Part shown: positions 45,882 to 55,190 of the stretch, piece after piece
How the letters are laid out: each line of letters starts with the position of its first letter
Position numbering within the stretch: position 1 is the first letter of the stretch
From: Hondaea fermentalgiana
Lineage: Eukaryota > Sar > Bigyra > Thraustochytrida > Thraustochytriidae
Assembly: GCA_014084085.1 (NCBI GenBank)
Contig: NPFB01000012.1
Location: 286,891-342,080, forward strand
Length of the DNA: 55,190 nt
Direction of reading: 5' to 3'
The notes under the pieces: generated by a model
The model's input: the letters and a program-made list of their open reading frames with translations, nothing else
The model's database searches: none
What the model was told of the DNA's origin: nothing
Program-made: the position numbers and the translations under genes

Positions 45882-46277
45882 GACGAAGAGTTTGCGTACA
45901 ATTGTGGTCTCTCATGTAACGAAACGCGAAAGCTACTCAAAAATCTTCTCTGGCCCGGCTCATATCCCTGGTCTGGCTCACATGTCAATTGAAGTCGGCC
46001 TTTCTTTTTCGAGCTGGTCACGTCATTGGCCTTTGAGACAGCACTTGGTCTCAGGTCTCAGAAAAAGGCCTTGGACACATAGAAACGGTAGTGCTGCGGC
46101 ACAGAATCTCGACTAGCGAGGAGCGTTCTGCGGGCTGCTCGTAGTCCTTGGCAAAAGTATCATGCCCAAGCCCCAGCCCAAGCCCAACGCTGTAGTTTGT
46201 AAGGATAAGAAGCATGTTTATTGCCTGTATACATGTAAATTACTTGTAGGACTCCCTAGAAGTATAGCACAGCTGTA

Positions 46278-46319
<42 letters not shown>

Positions 46320-46526
46320 CTCTTTCTTCCTCTTCCTCTCTCTTTCCAACGTGGTGGCAGTCGGGTTGGTGACTACGTCTGTCGTCTGCTCGGGTTACAT
46401 GGCGCGTTGTTTGCGTCACAGGAAGAAGACTACTACTACACACATCCACTCGAACAAGAGAACAATCGCAAACAAACAAACATACAAACAAACAAACAAT
46501 CAAACGAAGATCAACCAAAGAAAGAG
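45882..46526. other. Spacer with CT and CAAA repeats
   Basis: 645 bases between two plus-strand genes. A CT dinucleotide run lies at 46279-46313 and CAAA-type repeats at about 46468-46504, in the probable leader of the next gene. A short open frame at 46162 (MPKPQPKPNAVVCKDKKHV) reads well briefly but dissolves into the CT repeat, so it is not called. Confidence 0.5.
46279..46313. repeat. CT dinucleotide microsatellite
   Basis: About 17 uninterrupted TC/CT units in the spacer upstream of the kinase-lipocalin fusion gene. Confidence 0.95.
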
Positions 46527-49253
46527 ATGGCGGCACTCACACGACGCCGCGTCGCGCGGCTCACGGCGGCTGCCGTGGCCGCGGCCTTCCTCGCGAGCTT
46601 GGTGCGCAAGGTACAAAAGTACCCCTTCATCAAGCGTGCACTCGTGCTTCTGGTCCGACTTGCATGGGAGCGGCTAACCCGTGGCCGAGATGCGCGTGCG
46701 GCAGGCTTTGTCCTCAACGAGGACGACGTGACCACAACGTGGCTCGACCGCGAACTCAAGCGCAAATTTGGCGCCGACAAGGTCGTCGTACGGAAGCTTG
46801 TTCGCCGCGAACGAATGGGCGACGACATGGGCAACGCGAGCTCCATGTTCCGACTCACCATCGACTACGCGCTCAACAATGCGGAGCTGCCCAAAGTCAT
46901 GATCCTCAAGACGCCTCGCGACGAGGTCGCAAGCCGTCTGGCCTTTACTCCTACGCGCATGAACGAGATGGAAGCCCGCTTTTACCAGGATGTGGAGCCT
47001 AAGCTCGATACCACCCACTCTGGCGTGCATGTCCCTCGCGGAATCGCCGCGCGCTTCAACGACGATGGTCACTTTTACGTGCTCATGTCTGACGTCTCGT
47101 GCGAACGCGTCCGCTTTCAGACTGAGAAAGACGCTATATGCGACATTGACACGGCACGTTGCATCGCCGAGGGCCTCGCGAGCTTTCATGGCCCCTTTCT
47201 TGGTCTGCCGGCATCCTCCGGTCTTGAAAGCATTATTCGGCTCGACGACCCAGTGTTGAACATGACCACTCAGTTTGCGCATGCGGGCTGGGGCCCTTGC
47301 GTCTCAAAGTCAGGGCAATCCATGTCTGATGATCTCGTCAAGCGAGGACCGCAGCTCATCATGCTGGCACAGCGCCTCAATGATTACATGACAGGCGGCC
47401 GTGACGGAGCGCCTGCCACTCTCGTGCACGGCGACTCGCATCTCGCCAATGCCTACTTTGTCACCTCTGACGACGCGAGCACCCGCATTCTCGGTCTCTA
47501 CGACTTCCAGCTTCTGCGCTGCGGCAACGGGGCCATCGACTTGGCATCCTTCTTTGCTGGGTCTGCCGAGACCGACTTTCTTTGCGAGCATCTCGATGAG
47601 ATTCTTCGCATGTATCTGGAGCGCATTCATGCTTTGCAAGACAGATTGACTCCCCGCGACTCGCAGTCGGCACTAACGGAGCTAGAAGTTTTGCATCGAG
47701 ACTTCCGGCTCGCACTGGGACTCGTCTTTTGCTGGAACGTTGCCGCGGGGCTTGCCATTGCCTTTGACACCGAAGCGGCCGAAGGCTACAAGAAATACTT
47801 TTTCCGAATTTGTGCCGCAGTTGACCGTCTAGGTGTCATCGACACGGCCCTCGCTCACTTTGGCGGACGTGAACTCGGTCGCAACGGGTATCGCGGCCCC
47901 GAGCCGGCTTGGGACGTGCCGCCTTTGCAAAAAGTCCTTCCGAACGCGGACGATCCGGCTCATGATTTGCTGGGCTACAAGGCTTTCCGTGCACAGCTTG
48001 CGACACTCAAGCCCGGCTGGTGGAACAAAATGAAGCACGAGCTCAAGTTCCGTCTGCTCAAGCGAATCACCTCGTCTCGCAAGGGGTACCATGGGCAGAA
48101 AACCACCGACCTTGAGGATGCATATCTCGAAGGTCACCATCCTGTGGACTGGGCAAAGGGCAAGCCGGAGGTGGAAACCTCGGCATTCGACTCCTTTTAT
48201 CTCTCGAGCTTTGCTCCGTACGAGCAGACTGGCGCACCTTCCATGGGCTTGCGCGTGTGCAAGCGCCCCCGTGACGAGGATGGCGAAGCCTGGATCATCA
48301 TCAAGGTCCCTGGTGTCGCCATATTCACGTGGGCAGATCATCCGGCAACGCACGGATGCGTGGTGTTTGACACGGAGGATTCTGTGACGGTGACATCCAA
48401 GGACGGCAAGTCGGAGCTGCGCCTCATGTGCGAGACGCCGATGCAGCAGTGGCGCGCCACCTTTTCTGGCAAGCTGCGCAACACCAAGACGGACGCGCTC
48501 GTCGATTCCTTTTTTGACGTTACGTGGACCAAAGACATGGATATGTTCTCGTTCGGCACCGACGTCTCACCCGGATTGACGGCCCGCGCTCTTGCGCTTG
48601 AAACCCTTTCGCGGGAGTGGGGCGACGAGCTCAAGGCCGCGCATCAAGAGCATTTTGAACTCTACGGGACGGTGAAGGGGAGCTTGAATATTGGCAGCGA
48701 GCGATACGATGTCCACGGTCGCGGCATGCGGGACCGCGCCTTTGGTATTCGCGACTGGGGCTACATGCAGCGCTATCTTGCCAATTATTTTTGGACAGGA
48801 AGCATGGAGAGCAGTCGCCTCTACAATGTGACAATGGCAAGCCTACCTGTGCTTTCCAATGGCAAATTTGGCTTTGTTTGCCCGCCTGGGGCTTCACGCG
48901 GCGCTCCAATCACCGCGTTGAGCGGCAATTTCGCCGAAATCGGCGCGGACGGGAAACCCTCCAAAGAGCTTTGGCTTAGCTTCCAGTGTGACGAGATCAC
49001 CTACACGATGAAAGTCTTCGTGGACGAGGGTGATACGGTCGTGCTGAACATGGGGCCGAACCGACAATTTGTCAACTTTCGTTTTGCGAGCTTCGAGGTC
49101 TCGTGGATCGACCCGTCCACGGGCAACATTATGACGGAGAAGGGATATGGTGGCTCTGAGTTTGGCTATCGTTTTGCAGACTACGAACCGACGCGTCCCA
49201 AGCTTTCCGATCTGAGCCACCTCCCCGTCGGCCAGCACGGCAAATCGTCGTAG
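46527..49253 (+). CDS. EcKinase/APH-like kinase fused to AttH/CrtC lipocalin-like domain
   Basis: A 908-aa two-part protein. A short hydrophobic N-terminus (LTAAAVAAAFLASLV) may anchor it. Residues about 60-470 form a phosphotransferase of the aminoglycoside/ecdysteroid-kinase-like superfamily: VMILKTPRDEV in the lysine strand, a Brenner-type catalytic motif LVHGDSHLANAYF with H301 and D303, and the metal-binding YDFQLLRCG with D326. Residues about 540-900 form a beta-rich domain. RAFGIRDWGYMQRYLANYFW and the surrounding pattern recall the AttH/carotenoid 1,2-hydratase lipocalin-like superfamily and DUF7064-type domains. Small-molecule or lipid phosphorylation coupled to ligand binding is plausible but unproven. 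The ATG at 46527 is chosen because upstream sequence is repeat. Related fusions may exist in other eukaryotes. Confidence 0.85.
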   Translation: MAALTRRRVARLTAAAVAAAFLASLVRKVQKYPFIKRALVLLVRLAWERLTRGRDARAAGFVLNEDDVTTTWLDRELKRKFGADKVVVRKLVRRERMGDDMGNASSMFRLTIDYALNNAELPKVMILKTPRDEVASRLAFTPTRMNEMEARFYQDVEPKLDTTHSGVHVPRGIAARFNDDGHFYVLMSDVSCERVRFQTEKDAICDIDTARCIAEGLASFHGPFLGLPASSGLESIIRLDDPVLNMTTQFAHAGWGPCVSKSGQSMSDDLVKRGPQLIMLAQRLNDYMTGGRDGAPATLVHGDSHLANAYFVTSDDASTRILGLYDFQLLRCGNGAIDLASFFAGSAETDFLCEHLDEILRMYLERIHALQDRLTPRDSQSALTELEVLHRDFRLALGLVFCWNVAAGLAIAFDTEAAEGYKKYFFRICAAVDRLGVIDTALAHFGGRELGRNGYRGPEPAWDVPPLQKVLPNADDPAHDLLGYKAFRAQLATLKPGWWNKMKHELKFRLLKRITSSRKGYHGQKTTDLEDAYLEGHHPVDWAKGKPEVETSAFDSFYLSSFAPYEQTGAPSMGLRVCKRPRDEDGEAWIIIKVPGVAIFTWADHPATHGCVVFDTEDSVTVTSKDGKSELRLMCETPMQQWRATFSGKLRNTKTDALVDSFFDVTWTKDMDMFSFGTDVSPGLTARALALETLSREWGDELKAAHQEHFELYGTVKGSLNIGSERYDVHGRGMRDRAFGIRDWGYMQRYLANYFWTGSMESSRLYNVTMASLPVLSNGKFGFVCPPGASRGAPITALSGNFAEIGADGKPSKELWLSFQCDEITYTMKVFVDEGDTVVLNMGPNRQFVNFRFASFEVSWIDPSTGNIMTEKGYGGSEFGYRFADYEPTRPKLSDLSHLPVGQHGKSS

Positions 49254-50130
49254 ACACAGAATATAGAACTTTCATTTTTCTTTTGTTGCAAGACCCCTTC
49301 TCCTTCCTTTAAACGGAAAACCTCGTCATCTTTCAACTCCCTCCCTCGGAGCCGAATGAGGAAAAGCAAATGTGATGGTGGTGCAGAAGAAGCGTGAGCG
49401 ATTTCGCAAGGGGAGACGAGAGAAGAGGAGAGGTGAAGAAAGGCGCACGGAAGGCTTTTGCCGCCTTCGCCGATTCAATCATCCATTGCATTTCGATTTA
49501 TTTACCATCACGGAATTTATTTCTGGGTGTCATACTACTTGTATCGCGGCTCAGCATACAGCTTCGGCGCGGTGACTTTCCGGCAGCCAGACCGACCGAC
49601 GGCGGACGATCTCTCGTGTCCCCCCACAGACCCCCCACACGAACAACTCGGGACCTGCAGCAGATTCCACGCCGCGCGGCGCGCCATAAACACCCGACTC
49701 TTGCTCTCCTTGGTCGCCATGAGTGCTCGTCGTCTGGACGACCACGATAGCGCGTGCGCGCGTGCGTGTTTGTGTGTGCGCGCGTAGTACGTGCAAGAGC
49801 TTTTGCACAATGAGTCAACATCAAGCGCATCAACAGTAAAGAGGCAGGGCGGTAAAAAGGGGGAGGGAGGCCAAAGGAAGTCCGCTGGGGAGCCATGTTC
49901 CCATGCCTTTCCGACGTCCAGACGACACAGCATGGGGCGAAGGAAAGCCTCCCCTCCGTCCACCAGCCGGGCAAGCAAAGCAGGTTTTGGGAAAAGGAAA
50001 GAAGAGCAAAGCAAAGCAGAACGAAGACGTCCTTCCTCTTGGCTCTCCTTTACCTACGGCAGCGACAAAGTCGTGGACAAGGGACGCTGCACCCTGCTGG
50101 ACGCTTGGCAGAGCGTCTGACCGCGCGACG
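49254..50130. other. 877-base spacer with one small minus-strand ORF
   Basis: This separates the kinase-lipocalin gene and the TCP10-like gene, both plus. GA/AG-rich sequence lies at 49372-49450. A 61-codon minus-strand frame (49535-49720) is listed separately at low confidence. Nothing else is supported. Confidence 0.45.
49535..49720 (-). CDS. Possible small protein (61 aa), low confidence
   Basis: It starts MATKESKSRVFMARRAAWNL and ends TAPKLYAEPRYK. The ends look protein-like, while the middle is Gly/Ser/Cys-rich and could hide an intron. No family is recognised. Confidence 0.25.
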   Translation of the reverse strand: MATKESKSRVFMARRAAWNLLQVPSCSCGGSVGGHERSSAVGRSGCRKVTAPKLYAEPRYK

Positions 50131-52481
50131 ATGCCCTGCGATATTGCCCGAGCGAGAGACAACCTTAGCAGCGGGGTCGAAGCAGGGCGTCATCCGCAGA
50201 GCAATTCATCGCAAACGCAAGAGAATCCTGCTCTCGATGGGGCCAGCCCGGACGAGGTGCTTCGAACGCAAACCTTTCCAAACGGCACAGTGGTGTCTGT
50301 CTTGCGAGATGGCACACGCATACAGACCACCAAGGAAGGGGTCAAGCTTGTGCAGTACCCCACGGGGCGAACTTCGCAAACGAATCTAGACGGTACGTTC
50401 TTCACTGCGGCTCGGCCAACAAGAGCCAAAAAAATAGAAAGGGATCTTGAAATCATGAGCTGACCGCCATTCGTCCACACAGGCACACGTATTGAGCGTC
50501 TCGAGGATGGAACAAAGTTGCAGGTTAATCCGGACGGGTCCACGATTAGTCTTGCGCCAGATGTAAGTTGCTGCGCTTGCTTGAAAATATCCTTTCTCTG
50601 CGCTTTTGTTGTTTTGTTTCGTTTTCGTACTAACCTGATCAATCAACAATACTGGGGCTGCTACTATCTGTCTGTCTACCGTTACAAACGTCAATGCATG
50701 CGCGCAGGGGAAACGGACGCAAATTAGCAAATCGGGCATTCGAATCGTCGTTCACACCGACGGAAGCGTCGTGCAAACCAACCTAGATGGCACAGAGATT
50801 CGTCTCAACGCAGATGTAAGTTGCGGCATTTCAAGAGAGGGAATGTGGTGCTTCCTGCAATGAGGCCACGAAAGCTTACATGAGAGTAAACGTACATGAA
50901 ACTCGCACCACACAGGGGAGTAAAGTCCAGTCAAATCCAGACAAGTCGATGGTCCGCATGCAAAGTCAGCGCGGCAGCATCCGCATCTCAGAGACACCTG
51001 GCCCAACAAGTGCCGGATCCGGTGCTCAGGATGCCCAGGTAGGAGGCGAGACCGTGCAACACCTACGCATCTTCAAATCTGGTGTGCGCGTGCAAATTAA
51101 CGAGACGGGTCCATGGCAACTTCTGATTGTGGAGCCAAATGGGACCATTATGCAAAAGGGGCGCGACGGTATTTTGCTCTTGCAAGACTCTGAACGTTGC
51201 GCAATTTACCAAAATGGAGTGCGCTCTACTCGCTGGCTCAAAGATGGCACAGAAACAATCGGAGTCCTCGATGCTGAAGGAGAGGCTGCTTTGCGGCAAA
51301 GGCTCAAACGCTTCGAGCTTCTCGTCGAGGACAAGGCGCAAGACTATCAACAAAAGCTCTTGTTGGCAGAGCGCGCCCTCGTCACGTCTACGCAAGAGTA
51401 CGAGCGGCAGTGCCACGCCCTCAAGGAGCGTCTTAATGCAGAAATGCAGCGCTCAGAGCGCATGAACATGAAGCTCGAGCAATGGAGGGAGAAGAAGCAG
51501 ACGTTGGCAACGAGAAAGCCAAATCAAGATCCGTCGGCCAACGCAGCCTCCACACAGTCCATGACGACGCGTACATCGGCGAGTATCGCAACGGAAACCT
51601 CATCATCAAGTGCACCAAGTGCAGGGAGATCGCCGTCATCGTCGTCCCTGTCGGCCAGCTTCTCATCCGCGTCCGGTACCGATGCAAGTCCACCCGCATT
51701 GCCTCCATTACCAAAGTTGCCGCGCTCTTCAAGCGCATCAAGTCTCGGGCAGAAAAGCAATTCGAGTGCATCCTCAGGCGTTCATTCAGTAGGTCAAGGA
51801 TCGCAGAAAAAGACCCAAGACTCGCAAAACAAAATCAAAAAGCCTACCATGGTCACAGTCGGCACACAATGGAAGCTCATGGATGCGCAGAGCCAATTTT
51901 TTGGACCCGGACAGACCAAGGAGATGCGTGAGGAAGCCGAAAGCGTGTACAAGGATCCTGAACTTGCTAGAACCGTCGTCGAGGAGCTACAGCAACGCAT
52001 TGTGGCGCTTGAGGCTGAAAAGCAGGAAGTGGAGGATCGCTTGATTGACCTGCGGTTTTCACTCAACGAGTCGAAAGCCCAGAAAGCCTCGCGGCTCGCG
52101 CGCATGATGCCTTTTCTCTTTGGTCGCAAGGCTGGCAAGGGAAAGAAAACAAATGGGGCGCTGTCGCGACACGAAAGCCTGCTCAAGGCGGTAGAGAATC
52201 TGAAACACCGCGAGGAGCGCGCGTCACAGGCGCTCACCAAGCTCAAGCGTGAGTCGCAAGGTCTTGTCGATGAGAAGGTTACACTTCGCAAGCAAGTCGA
52301 TAACCTCTCACAAGAGCGCGATGAGGCCGTGAATCGGTGCGCAGAGTTGCAAGCGCGCATTGACGAGTACCTGCAAACGGAGGATGACGCGAGCACGCGG
52401 CGGAGCATGGAGATTTTACCCTGCATTGAAGAGGAAGTTCATATGCCGATTAGTTTGACAGAAGTAAGTCCGATGATTTAG
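50131..52481 (+). CDS. TCP10/G-box coiled-coil protein, four exons
   Basis: Exons are 50131-50392, 50483-50562, 50708-50815 and 50916-52481, giving 671 aa. Introns of 90, 145 and 100 bases have textbook ends: GTACGT/CACAG, GTAAGT/GCAG and GTAAGT/CACAG. The N-terminal part (residues about 35-210) is a run of short beta repeats of the TCP10 C-terminal (G-box) type, each with a P/D-G turn: FPNGTVVSVLRDGTRIQTT, LEDGTKLQVNPDGS, HTDGSVVQTNLDGTEIRL. CPAP/SAS-4 centriole proteins use this domain to bind STIL/Ana2. Here it is N-terminal rather than C-terminal. Ser-rich linker and coiled coils follow (about 245-305 and 410-630, with VVEELQQRIVALEAEKQEVEDRL). A centriolar or basal-body role is inferred. 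The ATG at 50131 is used; the frame extends to 49903. A GTAAGT at 52464 leaves open a further splice near the end. Confidence 0.85.
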
Positions 52482-52552
52482 AACATTTGTCAGAGTTATC
52501 AAAGCGAGGTAATTATCCTTTTGCCTGAGGAAATCGACTTTTAGGAGCATTT

Positions 52553-54244
52553 TCATGTGAGTTCAATTTCAGTGACGCCCGTGACAGTCGCGGATGAAGA
52601 ATGTGGTGGCACGTCTTCGTCTTCAGACCCGGCCAAACGAACGTGGTCGCCGCCGCGAGTCGTAGAGTAGAGTGCAAAGAGAATATATGCTGCGGCAATT
52701 GCGCCCAGAAGCACGGCCACCTGCACCAGACCTTGCGAACTCAGCTGCGCAAAGAGGAACCAATTGGCCTGTATTGCGACACAAGGGATGAGAGGAACCA
52801 GAGGCACTCGGAATGTTTCCACTTTGTCGTCAATATCGAGGCCACAGATGACGAGGGCCAAAACAACAAAGATGACGAGCGTCGCAAAGCCGAATGCGTA
52901 ACTCAAAGTGTCACCCCACGCCTTGACGGTGGCGAAGCCTGTGAGAGCTGTTCCGATGACAAAGAGGATGATGAGTATCATTGGCTGGCGACGATGCTGC
53001 ACCCGGACAAAAAGGAGGCAAATGTTCGTCAGGATAAAACTCAAAAGAATGCCGCCGCTAATGAGGTCATTCAAATTGTGAAATGGAACAAAAGTAGAGG
53101 TGAGCGTCATAAAGATGCCCGAAAGAATGACGCCATACACAAAGTTGCCATTGGAGGCCTTGTGTGCAAAGATTCGGGGTAGCATGCCGTCGATCGCCAC
53201 GGTAGCCTGAAGACGCGACTGCGGCAAAAAGCTTACGAGCACCACTGCCGGAAGCACAACGAGAATCTGGCCAATCATGATGATGTGCACGGCCCAATCA
53301 GCGCCAACATAGGCGAAAGCAGATCCAAACCCCTCATCTGCATTGATCGAGGCGGTGGGGACCATTCCCACAAGCACAAAGCTGGCGAGAATGTAAAGCA
53401 CAGTAATGATAAAAATGGTCGCGATGATTGCCACAGGCACGTCTCGATGCGGGTCTGTGGCCTCCATCACCAGACAAGCGACCTCGTCGAAGCCAATGTA
53501 CCCAAAGAAGGCAATGGTGGACCCAAGAAATATCCCGTGTGAGCCGCCGACCATGTTCGCGTCAGGAGCCGGATCGGGAATGAACGGGCTGATGTTGGCA
53601 GGGTCGAAGTAAAGGGCGCCGACGATGATCACAAAGAGAACGAGCAGAATTTTGAAGACAACCAGAACGTTGAGAGCCTTTCGCCCCATTTCGACGCCGC
53701 CGAGCAGCACCGAAACCATGAGGATGCAAAGGAGCGTGGCGCCTGGATTGACGCCAGAGCCACCGAGCGAGTTGATCCAGCACGTCTCGATGCCCTGCTC
53801 ATCGTTGCGGCACCCGAGCACTTCGAGGTCGCTGGCGTAATAGGCGACTTTGTCACCCCAGGAGCGAGCCACGGCGGAACCTGCGAGGCCATACTCGAGC
53901 GTGAGAAAGAATGCGCCGTAGACTCCAAAGATCTCGCCGGCCGCATGGCTTGCAAAGCTATATGTGGACCCTGCTGATGGAATTCTGCAGGCGAGCTCGG
54001 CATAGGCGAGGGCCGTGACCAGACAGGTCAGGCCGGCGCCGAGCCATGAGAGGCACGTTGCGGGTCCTGCGTACGCATGTGCGATGGTGCCGGCCAGCAC
54101 GAAGATGCCTGACCCGATTGTCCCGCCCACGCCTACGGCGAGCAGGGAAACGAAGTCGTACACGCGCAGGGTGCTCGGCGCCTGGTCCTCGGCCTGCTGC
54201 TTGATCAGCCAGAGCGGCTTTCGCCGCAGCAGCCGCGTCGCCAT
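52553..54244 (-). CDS. Cationic amino acid transporter (APC superfamily, SLC7-like)
   Basis: A plasma-membrane or vacuolar amino acid permease of 563 aa. About 14 hydrophobic segments are visible, with both cytosolic ends hydrophilic. TM1 carries the APC substrate-binding glycine motif (VGVGGTIGSGIFVLAG, about residues 37-52). The CAT-like block FFGYIGFDEVACLVMEATDPHRDVP follows TM6. LPQSRLQATVAIDGMLPRIFA fits the loop after TM8, and FRVPLVPLIPCVAIQANWFL fits the CAT subfamily near TM13. A 25-residue loop with several cysteines (GCRNDEQGIETC) is likely extracellular. CAT members move Arg, Lys or ornithine; the actual substrate is inferred. The start at 54244 is the first ATG. The 3' end lies 71 bases from the convergent TCP10-like gene. 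Confidence 0.95.
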   Translation of the reverse strand: MATRLLRRKPLWLIKQQAEDQAPSTLRVYDFVSLLAVGVGGTIGSGIFVLAGTIAHAYAGPATCLSWLGAGLTCLVTALAYAELACRIPSAGSTYSFASHAAGEIFGVYGAFFLTLEYGLAGSAVARSWGDKVAYYASDLEVLGCRNDEQGIETCWINSLGGSGVNPGATLLCILMVSVLLGGVEMGRKALNVLVVFKILLVLFVIIVGALYFDPANISPFIPDPAPDANMVGGSHGIFLGSTIAFFGYIGFDEVACLVMEATDPHRDVPVAIIATIFIITVLYILASFVLVGMVPTASINADEGFGSAFAYVGADWAVHIIMIGQILVVLPAVVLVSFLPQSRLQATVAIDGMLPRIFAHKASNGNFVYGVILSGIFMTLTSTFVPFHNLNDLISGGILLSFILTNICLLFVRVQHRRQPMILIILFVIGTALTGFATVKAWGDTLSYAFGFATLVIFVVLALVICGLDIDDKVETFRVPLVPLIPCVAIQANWFLFAQLSSQGLVQVAVLLGAIAAAYILFALYSTTRGGDHVRLAGSEDEDVPPHSSSATVTGVTEIELT

Positions 54245-55190
54245 ACTCCGCGTGTCTGCTGCCGCTGACGTGTCCTCCGCCCCTTTCGTTGCCGACTCCG
54301 CTGCCGGCGACGGCCGACTCTCTTCGCCCCGCCTGGCCCCGCCCAGCCGCGGCCGCGCGAGGGAGGAGAGGAGCAGGCGTCTGCCGCGCCGCGTGGCGTG
54401 TTCTCGCTTTGGCTCCAGCTTTCCTCTGTTTTCAAGGTGGATACGAGAAAACGAGTTTTTCCTACATCATGATGCGATCGTCATGCAGTGCAGTGCCATT
54501 GATGGCGCAGTCTACTACGACGCGGATGCGACCGACCGTCACAGCGTGCTGAGCAAACAGGCAAAGCGCTGGGCATGGCATGGCAACAAGCTTGATTTTA
54601 ACATATTTTGCGTTGGCGTCGCACGTGATTGGTAAAGTTCTTCCTCCTTGTCCGTTCCCTCCCGAGAGGAGGCTTGTCCCAAAGGTTTTGTTTGCGCCGG
54701 CACGCTTCGAGAGCTCGACGATTCTTTACAGTTAAAATTCTTCGCCCTCCGCCGCCCGTCTCAAACTTGGACCTTTTCCCACGCGTATTGCTATCCTGTT
54801 GCTTTCACTCGCTCCTCGCCATCGCACTCACTCCTCTTTCCCCCAGCCAGCCAGCTAGCTGCTGCTGCTGCCTCGGAGCTCGCTCAGCTTCTCGATCTCG
54901 ATCTTCCCGTTCTCGCCGTCGTGCTCGCTTGCGCTCGCGGCGTCCACTCTCTTTCTTTCGCTCTCAGACTCCTTGCTCGCCTGCGTTTCATTCCAGGCTA
55001 CTAACTGTCAAGCCCCGCAAGCGCAGCCTTTTTTTTCCTTTTCAAGCTGTTCGTTCTGTCGCTCGCAATTGCGAGCTGCCCTCGAGAGCTCGCTCGCCAG
55101 AACGTCGCGGCGCCGGGGCCGACGCTGCGTCCCTGCGCGCAGCGGGCGGAGCAGGCAGGCGGGCAGGCAGGCGGGCGGGTAGGCGTGCAG
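54245..55190. other. Window end: transporter promoter and unresolved plus-strand sequence
   Basis: Upstream of the transporter. A pyrimidine-rich acceptor-like site at about 54430 is followed on the plus strand by an open frame with good codon use (see 54483-54635). The rest is GC-rich, with CT-rich and GGCAGGCGGGC repeats near the end, and may be the leader of a gene beyond the window. Confidence 0.4.
54483..54635 (+). CDS. Possible small ORF or exon (50 aa), low confidence
   Basis: It reads MQCSAIDGAVYYDADATDRH and onward to FCVGVARDW and a TAA. Codon use (GCG, GAC, AAG, GGC) resembles real genes here. The frame is open upstream past a pyrimidine tract ending TTTTCAAG at about 54436, so it may be a terminal exon. 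No family is recognised. Confidence 0.3.
   Translation: MQCSAIDGAVYYDADATDRHSVLSKQAKRWAWHGNKLDFNIFCVGVARDW

Noticed and set aside
46162..46280. MPKPQPKPNAVVCKDKKHV frame, briefly reminiscent of a CDGSH-type N-terminus
   Set aside because: No CDGSH motif follows and the frame runs into a CT repeat.
1..55190. tRNA, rRNA and transposon signatures
   Set aside because: No cloverleaf with a convincing T-loop, no rRNA-like stretch, and no transposase, reverse transcriptase or long terminal repeat was recognised by eye; a tRNAscan or RepeatMasker run would be needed to exclude them fully.

Overview
This window is nuclear DNA of a eukaryotic protist. About 24 protein genes lie on both strands. Most are uninterrupted by introns, and a few carry short GT-AG introns of 73 to 145 bases. 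Coding regions use a GC-rich third position, and the spacers are full of di-, tri- and tetranucleotide repeats. The gene content includes ciliary assembly and axonemal proteins (DNAAF3-like, sperm-tail PG-rich repeats, TCP10/G-box), a TmcB-like protein, a class II DYRK kinase, RPL3 and symplekin. This fits a flagellated, intron-poor protist. A labyrinthulomycete such as a thraustochytrid (stramenopile) is my best guess. That is inference from gene content, not from a sequence match.

Layout. Bases 1-7 kb hold an unrecognised polyQ protein, a nuclear-looking 2OG-Fe(II) oxygenase and an ankyrin protein with an N-terminal acylation motif. From 7 to 12.1 kb a three-exon DNAAF3 gene and a kinesin are divergently transcribed around a TATA-rich inverted repeat. 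From 12.2 to 21.7 kb lie the spliceosome factor CWC25, a two-exon small membrane protein, a polytopic membrane protein and symplekin. From 21.9 to 27.3 kb lie a small secreted protein, a phospholipase B-like hydrolase and a TauD/TfdA dioxygenase.

From 29.3 to 33.2 kb a tandem guanine deaminase-like protein with a degenerate second domain lies tail to tail with a 5-hydroxyisourate hydrolase; both belong to purine breakdown. A secreted cysteine-rich protein follows. From 33.3 to 44.0 kb lie an STPGR plus ankyrin protein, a 1539-residue TmcB-like membrane protein, a DYRK kinase with a DLG motif and ribosomal protein L3. From 45.3 to 54.2 kb lie an Erv1/ALR sulfhydryl oxidase, a 908-residue fusion of an ecdysteroid-kinase-like domain and a lipocalin-like domain, a four-exon TCP10/G-box coiled-coil protein and a cationic amino acid transporter.

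The genes do not form one pathway. The themes that recur are cilia or microtubules (DNAAF3, kinesin, STPGR-ankyrin, TCP10), mRNA processing (CWC25, symplekin) and purine catabolism (guanine deaminase, HIU hydrolase). I saw no rRNA, tRNA, CRISPR array or mobile element. Several spacers contain coding-like stretches that I could not turn into complete gene models; these are flagged.
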